64,000 nucleotides of DNA from NCBI GenBank assembly GCA_018340805.1, contig JACMZG010001911.1, positions 54,421,132-54,485,131 on the forward strand, written 5' to 3'. Every line of letters begins with the position of its first letter. Within the stretch, counting starts at the first letter, position 1. The translations under genes and the position numbers were made by a program. The notes beneath the pieces are model-generated. The model searched no databases. It saw only the letters and a program-made list of their open reading frames with translations, and was not told the DNA's origin. The DNA comes from Microvelia longipes (taxonomy: Eukaryota; Arthropoda; Insecta; Hemiptera; Veliidae). Below, piece by piece: positions 40,561-50,859 of this stretch.

Positions 40561-41274
40561 NNNNNNNNNNNNNNNNNNNNNNNNNNNNNNNNNNNNNNNN
40601 NNNNNNNNNNNNNNNNNNNNNNNNNNNNNNNNNNNNNNNNNNNNNNNNNNNNNNNNNNNNNNNNNNNNNNNNNNNNNNNNNNNNNNNNNNNNNNNNNNNN
40701 NNNNNNNNNNNNNNNNNNNNNNNNNNNNNNNNNNNNNNNNNNNNNNNNNNNNNNNNNNNNNNNNNNNNNNNNNNNNNNNNNNNNNNNNNNNNNNNNNNNN
40801 NNNNNNNNNNNNNNNNNNNNNNNNNNNNNNNNNNNNNNNNNNNNNNNNNNNNNNNNNNNNNNNNNNNNNNNNNNNNNNNNNNNNNNNNNNNNNNNNNNNN
40901 NNNNNNNNNNNNNNNNNNNNNNNNNNNNNNNNNNNNNNNNNNNNNNNNNNNNNNNNNNNNNNNNNNNNNNNNNNNNNNNNNNNNNNNNNNNNNNNNNNNN
41001 NNNNNNNNNNNNNNNNNNNNNNNNNNNNNNNNNNNNNNNNNNNNNNNNNNNNNNNNNNNNNNNNNNNNNNNNNNNNNNNNNNNNNNNNNNNNNNNNNNNN
41101 NNNNNNNNNNNNNNNNNNNNNNNNNNNNNNNNNNNNNNNNNNNNNNNNNNNNNNNNNNNNNNNNNNNNNNNNNNNNNNNNNNNNNNNNNNNNNNNNNNNN
41201 NNNNNNNNNNNNNNNNNNNNNNNNNNNNNNNNNNNNNNNNNNNNNNNNNNNNNNNNNNNNNNNNNNNNNNNNNN
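40561..41274. other. Assembly gap (714 N)
   Basis: All bases are N. The sequence on both sides is intron-like DNA of the Merlin family, so a repeat probably prevented assembly. Reading frames crossing it are meaningless. Confidence 0.99.
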
Positions 41275-41460
41275 TTGAAGAAACAGCTCAATGTTTTTTG
41301 TACGCTGCATTTACATGTTGTGTCTAGAAGATTAACGTTCCTCCGTCAAGGGTGTATGATCAATTTAGTATGCATTTCCCTTTACGGAATCCCATTGAGT
41401 AAACTACATATCGATTTTTGCGCTCGAAATGTTAGATCCCGAATCCCTTGGAATGGAGGT
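41275..41460 (+). pseudogene. Merlin-like exon 1, copy 3 (partial, diverged)
   Basis: Residual similarity to exon 1: LTFLRQGCMIN in place of NVLPSRDDQ and ARNVRSRIPWNGG before a GTAGGT donor at about 41459. The 5' part is lost in the gap. A following AG-preceded segment at about 41587 (LTLYGPAYMADFAWFPLTRNK) matches one at 29001 in copy 1 and may be an alternative exon. Confidence 0.5.
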
Positions 41461-42039
41461 AGGTGTTTATTTTACATAAACTAATATTTTGTTTGATTTA
41501 TATAAATTTCATAAAATATATTTCATATAAAATGTGCATTTGTAATAAAATAAAGAAACGTAGATTATAAATAACCTTTTTTTCAGATTGACATTATATG
41601 GGCCAGCTTATATGGCGGATTTTGCATGGTTCCCTCTTACTAGAAATAAATGTCTTAAAAAAAGAAACACACACATATTTATTTATTCATATAAACTATA
41701 TATTTATATAATATGCAATGTTGTTTTTATTTATTCTACATATTGTACAAGAACAAATTATGTCGCTAACTATTTTTGTAAAACGCTAATTTAGTCTACT
41801 TTGTAAAACTTAAGAAGCTCTTTTGCTGGTGAAATCCTACTTTACGAACATTCTTATGACTTTTGTCAAAACAATTAAGACTTTTCTATTGTTTTGACTA
41901 AATTTCTTAATTTTTAAATTGGTTTGTTGGTTTAGCTATTAATAGAGACAGATAAGTATACATAATAATAAGGATTGTAAAGACTCCCCTACGATTTCCT
42001 TACAATTCTATTCAGAAAATTAAATATATTGATTATATC

Positions 42040-42700
42040 AGGTTTCCAACCACACGTCCTGGCCCTCTGTTAATCCAGAATGTCGAGGACATGGAAAGAA
42101 GACAAGAGCTCCTCCCACCACCTGCAAGCTGCAGGAGAGGTTGAGAGAATAAAAAAAAGACCAGGTAGCAACAACTTGGGGTCAACAAGTTTATTGGTTG
42201 GTGAGTGGAAGTTTAGACAAAATTTATTGCGTACAAGAAACGACATACCTCAAACGTTCCTTATGTCCCAAAACATTTCCCCTTATAAAACGATCTTAGA
42301 CGTCAGTGGCCCAAGAGAATCTTTTACAAGACTAGATAATTATGTAAAACAGTAGTTTACTGTACATACATTGACGGAGGAAGATAGGTGTACGTCACGT
42401 GGTGTACGCACGCTAAACTTTGTCCAAGCCTGAAAGTGCAGTCGCCGGACTGTTTCTTTTGTCATGACTTACAGGTCAAAATTACTTTCCGCAATATCAC
42501 TTGATACACTCTTGCTGTAGTTGTGATACAAAAAAAGAAGGACATTTGGCGAGAAGTTTATTTATTTCTTAGTGTATTCGGCGCGCTTATCCTGGATTAG
42601 GTTTAAGGAGCATATTATTAAATGTCCTCAGGTGTACATGTTATGAGTGCATTCCGAATGACGATGATTTTCTGAGGTACGTTATCATGAGTGGTTTTTG
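42040..42700 (+). pseudogene. Merlin-like exon 5 block with internal LINE-tail insertion
   Basis: Exon 5 sequence from an acceptor at about 42040 runs to LLVGEWKFRQNLLRTR at about 42237. It is then interrupted by about 300 bp not found in other exon 5 copies (42240-42540, ending in GATACAAAAAAAG) and resumes with FGEKF-type and RRAYPG residues to about 42690. The insert matches the one at 47400-47779, with an internal deletion here. Confidence 0.55.
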
Positions 42701-42968
42701 TAAGTATGCATTTAGTTATATTCGATTCAGTGTATATTCAATGTTAATTTTTTGGCGTATGTGTGTATGTACGATATATATGTGAAATTGATATACAAAA
42801 GTGTAATTGATAAACATCTGTCAGTAAATTTGAGAAGGTATATCTTATATTTCAGCAATGCATTTATGAAATTTTTACTAAGGAAGAAGACTAATAAGTC
42901 AAACATACATAAAAGGGGTATTTTGCACTCAAATAGCTAATATCAAATATGTGTTTTTTCATATTCAG

Positions 42969-43140
42969 GTTTGTATGCACCAACTGTGACGCAAAATGCG
43001 ACCATAAAGAGAGCACATTTTTAGAAGGGGCGCGTCTAGGTCAAATCGGTGCGGACTCAATAATCCTGATGGTAGTAAATTTTGTGAGGGACCAACCAAT
43101 GTACCAGGGGCAGGAAGACGCCCAAGTATGCCACGATACC
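42969..43140 (+). pseudogene. Merlin-like exon 3, copy 4
   Basis: FVCTNCDAKCDHKESTFLEG, ARLGQIGADSIILMVVNFVR and MYQGQEDAQVCHDT, after a TTCAG acceptor. The exon is then cut: instead of SYWYKYCR and exon 4, an intron leading to exon 5 follows, so exon 4 has been lost between 43140 and 43160. Confidence 0.65.
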
Positions 43141-43164
43141 TAATATAACTTGATTTATCAGGTT

Positions 43165-43620
43165 CAGGTCAACCACAACGTCCTGGCCTCTGTTTAACAA
43201 TGTCCATGACATGAAACGAGACAGAGCTCCTCCACCACCCTGCCAGCTCCTTGACCAGGTTGATGGCTGTTAGGTGGAGAACACAAATAATTGAGAGGGG
43301 TTGGAGAGAAATAAAAAAAAGACCAGGTAGCAACAACTTGGGGTCAACAAGTTAATTGGTTGGTAAGTGGATGTTTAGGCAAAATTTATTGCGTACAAGG
43401 AGGACATTTAGCGAAAAGTTTATTTATTTCTTAGTGTCTTTGGCGTGCTTATCCTGGGTTAAGTTTAAGAAGCATATTATTAAATGTACTCAGGTGTACA
43501 TGTTATGAGTGCATTCCGAATGACGATGATGTTCCTATCGGTGTTGATTTACAAGAAAATAGGACAACGAGGTATTATGGTATCATGAGTGTTTTATAAG
43601 TATGTATTTTAGTTATATTC
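43165..43620 (+). pseudogene. Merlin-like exon 5 block, copy 3 (degenerate)
   Basis: Homologous to 46756 and 55329 with many indels: CAACCACAACGTCCTGGCCT onward, GTGGAGAACACAAATAATTG, GTGGATGTTTAGGCAAAATT, and RRTFSEKF-type sequence. It lacks the LINE-tail insertion found at 42240 and 47400, showing the uninserted form. Confidence 0.55.
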
Positions 43621-43887
43621 AGTATATATTTAATGCTGATTTCTTGCACGTATGTAGCGTATATACGCGTATATAGTATAATTGAAATATACAAAGTGTA
43701 ATTATACACAGTTGTCATTTTGAAGAAGGTATCTCTTATATTTCAGCAATGCACTTATGAAATTTTTACTTTTGAAGAAGACTAATAAGTCAAACATACA
43801 TAATAGGGGTATTATGCACTCAATAGACAAAGAAGCTATTTATATCTTCAAATAGCTACTATCAGATATGTGTTTTCTCTTCTTCAG

Positions 43888-44085
43888 GTTTGTATGCACC
43901 AACTGCGAAGCAAAATGCGAACCTAAAGAAGACAAATTTTTAGAAAGGGCGCGTCTAGGTCAAATTGGTGCGAACTCAATAATCCTGATGATAGCAAATT
44001 TTGTGAGGGACCAACCAATGTACCAGGGGCAGGAAGACGCCCAAGTATGCCACGATACCATTAGCTATTGGTATAAATACTGCTG
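43888..44085 (+). pseudogene. Merlin-like exon 3, copy 5 (intact frame)
   Basis: FVCTNCEAKCEPKEDKFLER through TISYWYKYCW, with good acceptor (TTCTTCAG) and donor (TG|GTAAGTTC at 44086). The intron that follows is interrupted by a BEL-like insertion at 44130 and resumes at 46193, leading to exon 4 at 46464. Confidence 0.7.
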
Positions 44086-44129
44086 GTAAGTTCATTATGT
44101 TTTTATCAGCTGTCATCCGTACCTCTTTC

Positions 44130-46192
44130 TGTTACGTTTTGTGTAAATTTGTCCCTTGTTTTTGTCATCCTTTTCCGTTGTCATTGTTTTCCACGCCACT
44201 ACACTTCACCATGTTATTTCTAACCACTTTTTTCGTGATTACTAACTAAATTATTATTTTCACTAGTTAATTTTAAGTACTTTTGTTTATTTAAGCCGTT
44301 CTCGTTCGTTTTCCGTCGTCCAGCTCATGTTTATGTTTTGCCAAGATAACCTGCTATAACCTAACCTTTCTGCTGCGTTATTCAGTGGTACCAACTTAAT
44401 AACTATTTTTACTTCCGCCGTCCGACTGCCAGGTCCACAAAATTTTAAATTGCCAGAGGAAGTTTTCATCAGCTGACTAATTTTCCGTTATTACGTCATC
44501 TTTTTTCGCTGAAACCGTTGGATTCTCAGAATTGCCGGCTTTTGAACAGTGTCTCCCGTTTTTTTGTGTTTTCAGTCAATTTAGCTGTCGTTTTCATCTG
44601 TTTTTCAATTTTGGACTATTGTTTTATACGACGAGCTTTGTGGTGTAAAGTGCTGAGGCAGTTTTGGACTATTTAATAATATTTCTTGGATCCATCCAGC
44701 CAATTTTTGGATAACCCACGCAGGTTAGCTACTTCTCTAACTTAGCTGAATTTACCTACTACTTCATTCGCCTCCGTTTACTATCGACGCGACGGGTCGG
44801 ATCGCGGCTGTACTTGGGATATATAAATATAATTATAATAATAACGCAATCTTGAGATCTCTATTTTTATGTTCATTACGCAGCCCGAGAGTTACCCTAC
44901 AGAGAGTCTGTTGAGAGGCAATATTTCAGTTATTCCTTATATTTTAGCTAGTCTCTTTGAACTTTGTGTAACTTTATATTTGAACCCGGTTGTGGGAGAT
45001 TCTGTTGTTAAGCACTATATAAGCTCATTGTATACTTCAATAGACCCGAGTAGTAGGACAGCTCTCGAGCTCCATTAGAATCATAATAACGCGTATAAAT
45101 ATTATTAACATTAAGAGTAAAACTAATAAGAATAATTTTGTAGTTATTTTTACATTATTTCATTTAACTAACCCCAGTAAACAAGAGTTGTTATTTCAGT
45201 CCTTTAGTCTTAAGTCTTTCTGTCTTAAGTTTCTTATTGTGTCTACCATTTGTCTATTTGTCATTTTATTTGTTTATTGTGTTAAATTAAGTCATAATGA
45301 CCTCTACTAGTGGACATCTGGACCTTGCTACGAAAATAACACTTGCAAAGAAGAGACTCAGCAGTCTTCTCTCCGATCTTAGACAAGCTTATGAACAGAG
45401 CCAAGTGGCTCTGACGGACCCGTCAGGTGTTACGGTACTTCGTGGTATGTGTCAATCCTTAGATAAGACATTTTAAGAATTCAAGGATACCTATTATCGC
45501 CTTGAGGAACTGCATATTCTCAAGAGGGAACCTGAAGCGTTTTCGACGGAAGACGATGAAAAGATGTATATGACTGTTGCCAAGAAATACTATTATGAAT
45601 CCAGTGGAGCTATGGAAAGTATAAAAGCTTCGGAAACCCAGGCTAGTCTCCTAGCTTCAAGAGTTAATTCTATGAACCTTAACAGTTCATTTGATGCAGG
45701 AACTCCAACGTCTACAGCGAGGTTACCTCTTATCGAGATGCCACCATTTGACGGAACATTAACCCAGTGCCCCTTGTTTAAAGCCACATTCATAGCCTTG
45801 GTAAAGGATGACACTACGATGCCTGATGTTGAGAATTACCATCTTTTGTTGCAGTGTCTTAAAGGATCTCCTCTTGCGTTTATCAAGTCTATTCCTACCA
45901 TCGCGGGTGATTTTAATAGAGCGTGGGAGAAATTAGTAGACAAGTATAGTAACAAAAGGAGACTAGCTATGATTTATTTAGACAATTTTGTCAATTTGAA
46001 ACCTGTGCCTTCGCCGCCTAAAGCAGCTAGCCTTCATGAGTTCCATAGCACTGTGCGTGAGAATGTCAATTCCTTTCTTGAGGTTGGAGTGCCTGCCAGG
46101 GATGTTTATTTCAGTTCTTTAGTCTTAAGTCTTTCTGTCAAGTCTGGTCAATTAAGACAGCTTGCAAAGCTCAGTTGGGCCTCTATCTAACA
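44130..46192 (+). mobile_element. BEL/Pao-like insertion (leader and partial gag) with 5-bp target duplication
   Basis: The conserved Merlin intron sequence ACCTCTTTC|GGTACA is split. The insert starts TGTTACG at 44130, ends CTAACA at 46192, and is flanked by CTTTC at 44125-44129 and 46193-46197. TG..CA ends and a 5-bp duplication fit LTR-element integration. Inside are about 1.1 kb of leader or LTR sequence, then BEL/Pao gag from 45297. There is no pol, and I cannot see a 3' LTR matching the 5' end, so this looks like a deleted element. Confidence 0.75.
45297..46190 (+). pseudogene. BEL/Pao gag (DUF1759-type), partial
   Basis: ATG at 45297 opens MTSTSGHLDLATKITLAKKR, a helical N-terminus. 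One in-frame TAA (45474-45476) interrupts it, and the same frame continues to LPLIEMPPFDGTLTQCPLFK, LLLQCLKGSPLAFIKSIPT, AWEKLVDKYSNKRRLAMIYL and SLHEFHSTVRENVNSFLEVG, all characteristic of BEL/Pao gag. It then stops at 46188-46190 after about 20 unrelated residues, before the zinc fingers. Capsid role is known for the family. Confidence 0.85.
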
Positions 46193-46463
46193 CTTTCGGT
46201 ACACTAATATTTCACTGAAACCTCTTAAGACGAAAAAGTTTTATTTTTACTAAAGCAAAAATTTTTAGTAACGTGGTTTAGTAAGTGGTCCCATAATAGC
46301 TTCAATTAATATAATTATTTAAAAAATTTGATAGCTAATTGCCATTTTAGAATTGCGCTTATTGTATTTTAAGTGGCCTCATTTAAAACTTTATTTTTGT
46401 CTTTAATAAAAGTATAACTTTACTATGAATTAATAGTTTAAAATAATGATATCAATGTTGCAG

Positions 46464-46632
46464 TGATGTTGCGTATAAAATAGCATGGCACGAATATCGC
46501 CCTATTGGAGGCAAGGGCGATATAGTGGAGATAGACGAAACTCTTATACATAAGAGACGTCAGAGAGTTGGCCGAGTCCTACTTTACCAACTGTTTTGCC
46601 TGTTTGGTGGTATAAGTAGGACCACGAGACAA
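46464..46632 (+). pseudogene. Merlin-like exon 4, copy 2
   Basis: DVAYKIAWHEYRPIGGKGDI, VEIDETLIHKRRQRVGRVLL and FGGISRTTRQ after a TTGCAG acceptor, to a GTACCG-type donor. It keeps the catalytic Asp (VEIDE), unlike copy 1. An intron of about 120 bp leads to exon 5 at 46756, the expected order. Confidence 0.72.
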
Positions 46633-46755
46633 GTACCGTAATTTATATAGGTTAGGCTATTAAATAGAAAGATAAGTAACATTAATAAGGATTGTAAGGA
46701 CCCCCTACGATTTCCTCACATCTATTCAAAATTGAATTGTAACTTGATTTTTCAG

Positions 46756-47100
46756 GTTTCCAACCACACGTCCTGGCCTCTGGTTTAATCCAGAATTCGG
46801 GACATGAAAGAGGCAAGAGCTCCTTTACCACCTGCAGCTCCTCTGTACCAGGATTTGATGCCGGTTAGGTGGAGTATACAAATAATTGAGAGGGCTTGGA
46901 GAGAATAGAAAAGAAAGACCAGAGTTTTTTTATTTAATTTCTTAGTGTCTTCGGCGCGCTTATCCTGGGTTAGGTTTAAGGAGCATGTTATAAAATGTCC
47001 TCAGGTGTACATGCTATGAGTGCATTCCGAATGACGATGATGTTCCGATCGGTGTTGATTTACAAGAAAATATGGACAACGAGGTATGGTATCATGAATG
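46756..47100 (+). pseudogene. Merlin-like exon 5, copy 4 (internal deletion)
   Basis: After TTTTTCAG it reads TTRPGLWFNPE-type sequence, then MPVRWSIQIIERAWRE. About 100 bp with GEWMFRQ is missing, and it resumes at FISVSSARLSWV-type sequence near 46930. A further exon 5 start begins at 47154 after 50 bp of downstream sequence. Confidence 0.6.
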
Positions 47101-47153
47101 GTGTTTGTAAGTATGCATTTAGTTAAATTCAGTGTATATTTAATGTTGATTTC

Positions 47154-47890
47154 TCCAACCACACGTCCTGGCCTCTGGTTTAATCCAGAATGTCGGGACA
47201 TGAAAGAGGCAAGAGCTCCTTCACCATCTGCAGCTCCTCTGTACCAGGATTTGATCCCGGTCAGGTGGAGTACACACGTAATTGAGAGGGCTTGGAGAGA
47301 ATTGAAAACAAAGACCAAGTAGCAACAACTTGGGGTCAACAAGTTTATTGGTTAGTAAGTGGATGATTAGGCAAAATTCATTGCGTACAAGAAGGACATA
47401 CCTCAACGTTCCTTATGTCCAAGAGTATATTTCCTCACGTTATAAAAAATTCCATGACACCCTACTTGATCATACACCAATCCCTCTTTATCCAAACCTT
47501 CCTCGAGTATCATTCCAGATAACCCTCCTCGCCGACTTAGACATCAGTGGTCCAGAGATCTTTTACAAGATTAGATAATTATGTAAAACAGTTGTTTACT
47601 GTGCATACATTGACGGACGAAGATAGGTGTACGTCATGTGGTGTACGCACGCTAAACTCTGTCCAAGCCTGAATGTGCAGTCGCTGGACTGTTTCTTTTG
47701 TCATGACTTACAGGCCAAAAATTACTTTCCGCAATATCACTAGATACACTCTCTTGCTGTAAGTTGTGATACAAAAAAAGAAGGACATTTGGCGAGAAGT
47801 TTATTTATTTCTTAGTGTATTCGGCGCGCTTATCCTGGATTAGGTTTAAGGAGCATATAATTAAATATCCTCAGGTATTATATTATGTTA
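47154..47890 (+). pseudogene. Merlin-like exon 5, copy 5, with LINE-tail insertion
   Basis: TTRPGLWFNPECRDMKEARA, LYQDLIPVRWSTHVIERAWR, SLLVSKWMIRQNSLR. A 380-bp insertion (47400-47779) follows, bounded by GAAGGACAT on both sides (47391-47399, 47780-47788) and ending in an A run. The exon resumes with GEKF-type and SARLSWI-type residues. H..IERAWRE is the clearest catalytic-Glu segment of the family here. Confidence 0.65.
47400..47779 (+). mobile_element. Short LINE 3'-end insertion with 9-bp target duplication
   Basis: The insert reads VPYVQEYISSRYKKFHDTLL, DHTPIPLYPN, then non-coding sequence to GATACAAAAAAA. The coding start resembles the very C-terminus of Jockey/R1-type ORF2 (a ..I..Y..+.+..L..H.N.L pattern). 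GAAGGACAT flanks both ends, so it was inserted by target-primed reverse transcription with strong 5' truncation. A shortened copy of the same insert occurs at 42240-42540. Confidence 0.6.
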
Positions 47891-48134
47891 TGTATGTATG
47901 TATTAGTATAATTATGTTAATACATAGTAATATATGTATACACAATGTCAGCCCAATCTAAAGGCTATGTGAAGATTTGTAATTTTTTGAAATGTAACCA
48001 TTATACTACAAAGGTACCCTGTACCCGATTTGTTTTTGTAACTTTGTTCGCTAGCGATTGATGAAAATCCCCTAAAGTAGAAGCTAATATTAAGAATCAG
48101 AGAAAGCAACAACATTGACTCGCAACAACATATA

Positions 48135-48640
48135 TATCGTATATACACCTACACTACGTCAAGAAATCAACATTAAATATACACTGAATAAAACTAAATG
48201 CATTCTTACAAAAAAAACCATTCATGATACACCATACTCGTTGTCCATATTTCTTGTACATACACCAATAGGAACATCATCGTCCTTCGGAATGCACTCA
48301 TGACATGTACACCTCAGGACATTTAATAACATGCTCCTCAAACCTAACCCAGGATAAGCGCGCCGAATACGCTCTAAGAACATTTCGCCAAATTTCCTCC
48401 TTGTACGCAATAAATTTTGTCTAAACATCCACTCACCAACCAATAAACTTGTTGACCCAAGTTGTTGTAACTGGTCTTGTTTTCAATTCTCTCTCCAGGC
48501 CCTCTCAATTATTTGCGTACTCCACCTAAGCGGGATCAAATTCTGGTACAGAGGAGCTGCAGTTGGTAAAGGAGCTCTTGCCTCGTTCATGTCCCGACAT
48601 TCTGGATGTAACCAGAAGCCAGGACGTGTAGTTGGAAACA
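48135..48640 (-). pseudogene. Merlin-like exon 5, inverted copy
   Basis: The only minus-strand copy. Reading leftward from 48640: SRPGFWLHPECRDMNEARAP, LYQNLIPLRWSTQIIERAWR, then shifted GEWMFRQNLL (48424-48395) and RRAYPGLGLRSMLLNVLRC. It ends at a donor-like region near 48190. It lies against an AT microsatellite at 48641, which may mark the inversion point. Confidence 0.65.
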
Positions 48641-48707
48641 TATATATTATATATATATATATATACTATCTATATATATATTATATATATATATATATTA
48701 TATAATA

Positions 48708-48739
<32 letters not shown>

Positions 48740-48797
48740 TAATATATATATATATAATATAATATATATATATATATAATATATATATATAAAATCT
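48641..48797. repeat. AT dinucleotide microsatellite
   Basis: About 150 bp of nearly pure ATATAT with occasional TAATA interruptions. Confidence 0.95.
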
Positions 48798-48799
48798 AA

Positions 48800-49185
48800 A
48801 AAAAGTTGGGTCTTACAAAAAGAAAATAGATACATATTGAACTTCTAACTGAAGTTACCTTAAAACTGTACATTATACTTTAATATGTATTTTGTTTTCT
48901 GTTTTAGGTCTATCATTCACAAAGGTTGAATTGGATCCTCTACACCTATGGGTGCGTGTTCATAGTCAACTTCTAAAGTTAACAATATTAATTTTGATGT
49001 CAACGTCACTTCTTCGTCAGGAGCTTTGAAAAACATGTATGCCAAAGTATATCCGACAGAAGAAGAAAAAGAACAATTCTACGCGATTCAACGATTCAAC
49101 AGAGTTAACTGCAAATTGCTTATAGTGCCTCCATATAATAAGGAATATTGCTGAAATGAATGAAAAAAGGGTCAATAAAGAGTCT
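48800..49185. other. Stretch with a possible exon, not identified
   Basis: After TTTTAG (48904-48909) a short reading (FTKVELDPLHLWVRVHSQLL) and another near 49000 (FDVNVTSSSGALKNMYAKVY) look coding in composition but match nothing I know. They may be upstream exons of the YqaJ-type pseudogene that follows. Confidence 0.3.
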
Positions 49186-49189
49186 AATG

Positions 49190-50035
49190 ATTCTTAGGAA
49201 TGAGATGTACGATACATTTTCACTGGAAGACTCCTCAATGTCAGCATGCAGTTATAATCAATTGTCCCAATCCAAAAATTGGAGGAGGAAACTCGCTTGC
49301 AGGCGAAATGCCAAGGGGGGGTCACGGCTTCCCTTTTCAAGCAGGTGTGTAGAACATCAATTGATAAACCTAGCCTTAGCATAATTAAAAGAATCTGCTA
49401 CCCTGAAAGGGTACGATTTTAAACTAAAGCGACATCTTATGGATGTAATCGTGAGAAAAGTGCCTTAGAAGAGTATAAAATTTGTATGCAGTCATTCCAC
49501 AAAGCATTTCAAATAAAACCTAGTGGTTTGACATTGAATGGATAATACCCCAGTCTTTGGAGCGTACCAGATTTATTGCATTTTGGCCAAGTGTTCAAAT
49601 GAGGACATTGAAAGATTGACAACTTCATGGAACTTGGTTTGATTGAAGAGAATGTTCCAATACTGTGCAAAGATATCGTAATAAAAAGAAGCAGCAATGC
49701 AAAATCATTTTGTTTGGATGCTGATTCTTTGGAACTTAATAAAGATCACCAGTACTACTTTCAGAGCAAATACAGAATACTGATTTTTGTCATTTAGCAG
49801 TATATTCAGAGAAAGAAAACTATTATTAATTATGTCTTTTTGATCCTTGAATTTTTGGGATCTACAGCGTTAAAAGCAGAGGATTTCATTCTAAAGTTTT
49901 TAATGCCAGAGATTCTAGGTTGGTATTTTACTAGATATGCTTCAGAGCAAATTCAACCCTAAAAATTCTACAGATTGCTCATTCATCCCGTTGATTGCAT
50001 CACGATTATGTTGCAGCAAAAGATCGTCTTTTAAG
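49190..50035 (+). pseudogene. YqaJ-like recombinase/nuclease pseudogene, copy 1
   Basis: Homologous along its whole length to 59560-60403 but with many more indels. Recognisable pieces: NEMYDTFSLED, GCNREK, SFHKAFQIKPSGLTLNG, FCLDADSLELNKDHQYYF-type and VYSEKE. The domain belongs to the lambda-exonuclease-like PD-(D/E)XK fold family found in viruses and in many repeated arthropod genes. It shares with copy 2 the stop TAA in GATTTTAAACTAAAG (49410-49424), so the lesion or a splice signal pre-dates the duplication. Confidence 0.65.
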
Positions 50036-50039
50036 GTAA

Positions 50040-50690
50040 TTATTAACGAAGTTATTATTTAGTAAAATTATATCAGTTAAATTATATTAAGTTATAAGAT
50101 AACTAACTATACCATTTTTTTTAGATAACTAACTATTATTAAGATATCTAATTTAACCATACATTAGTTATTAATAAAAATGATTTATAGTTGGCAATGT
50201 TTCCAATTTTATTTCAATATTTTTATTAAAGTAGTAAAAGTATTAATATTTAAATGGGAGAATATAGTAAAGGCTGCTGAAGCGCGATAGCAATCAGGTT
50301 TTTAAAATATATGTATATAAAAATAGTTAAACATAGTTTTTAATTATTTTTTTTTGTAACTTGGATGGTTTATGTTTAGTTAATATAATCTCGTCATCTT
50401 ATGCTGAATTCCTGCTGTTTATCTTATAAATGTTCAAATTATGGCTGAATTAGAACTGCAAGCTCCAAAATATTGGTTTCGTTGGAAAACTGAGGAAATT
50501 GGCCATATAAAATTGCTACCCTACATACTTGTATTTGGAAAAACAATTTAACGTTACTGCCTAATTTGCATGAGATCAAAAATGTGTCAAATTCGGTCTC
50601 ATTTTGTTTGTTAGACCAGTGCACAACTTTTTCGCACTATTACGTTTTAAAAATTAAATAAAACGTTTTTTCGATCCACCCTAATAAATA
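50040..50690. other. AT-rich intergenic stretch
   Basis: No gene supported. Near 50698-50757 an imperfect inverted repeat (GATCAGGGTGACCCCCTCCC against CATGACCCTGATCT) encloses a C-rich segment and could be a small foldback element. Confidence 0.5.
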
Positions 50691-50859
50691 TTCTTGATCA
50701 GGGTGACCCCCTCCCCTTTCAAAAGAAACACCTCCCCCCCCCAGCATGACCCTGATCTCATAAGCTCATTTTTCTTCGAAAATTCGCTAAAAAGTACGTT
50801 ACTTGCACTTACTTATTCACTTACTTGTACTGTTATTGTATTGTTTTATTTTTATTTTT

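Noticed and set aside
40399..41310. Long open frames of 247-303 codons across the gap
   Set aside because: They consist almost entirely of N translated as X and have no meaning.
48641..48797. Possible CRISPR-like or satellite array
   Set aside because: It is a plain AT dinucleotide tract without spacers; CRISPR arrays are not expected in this eukaryotic DNA.
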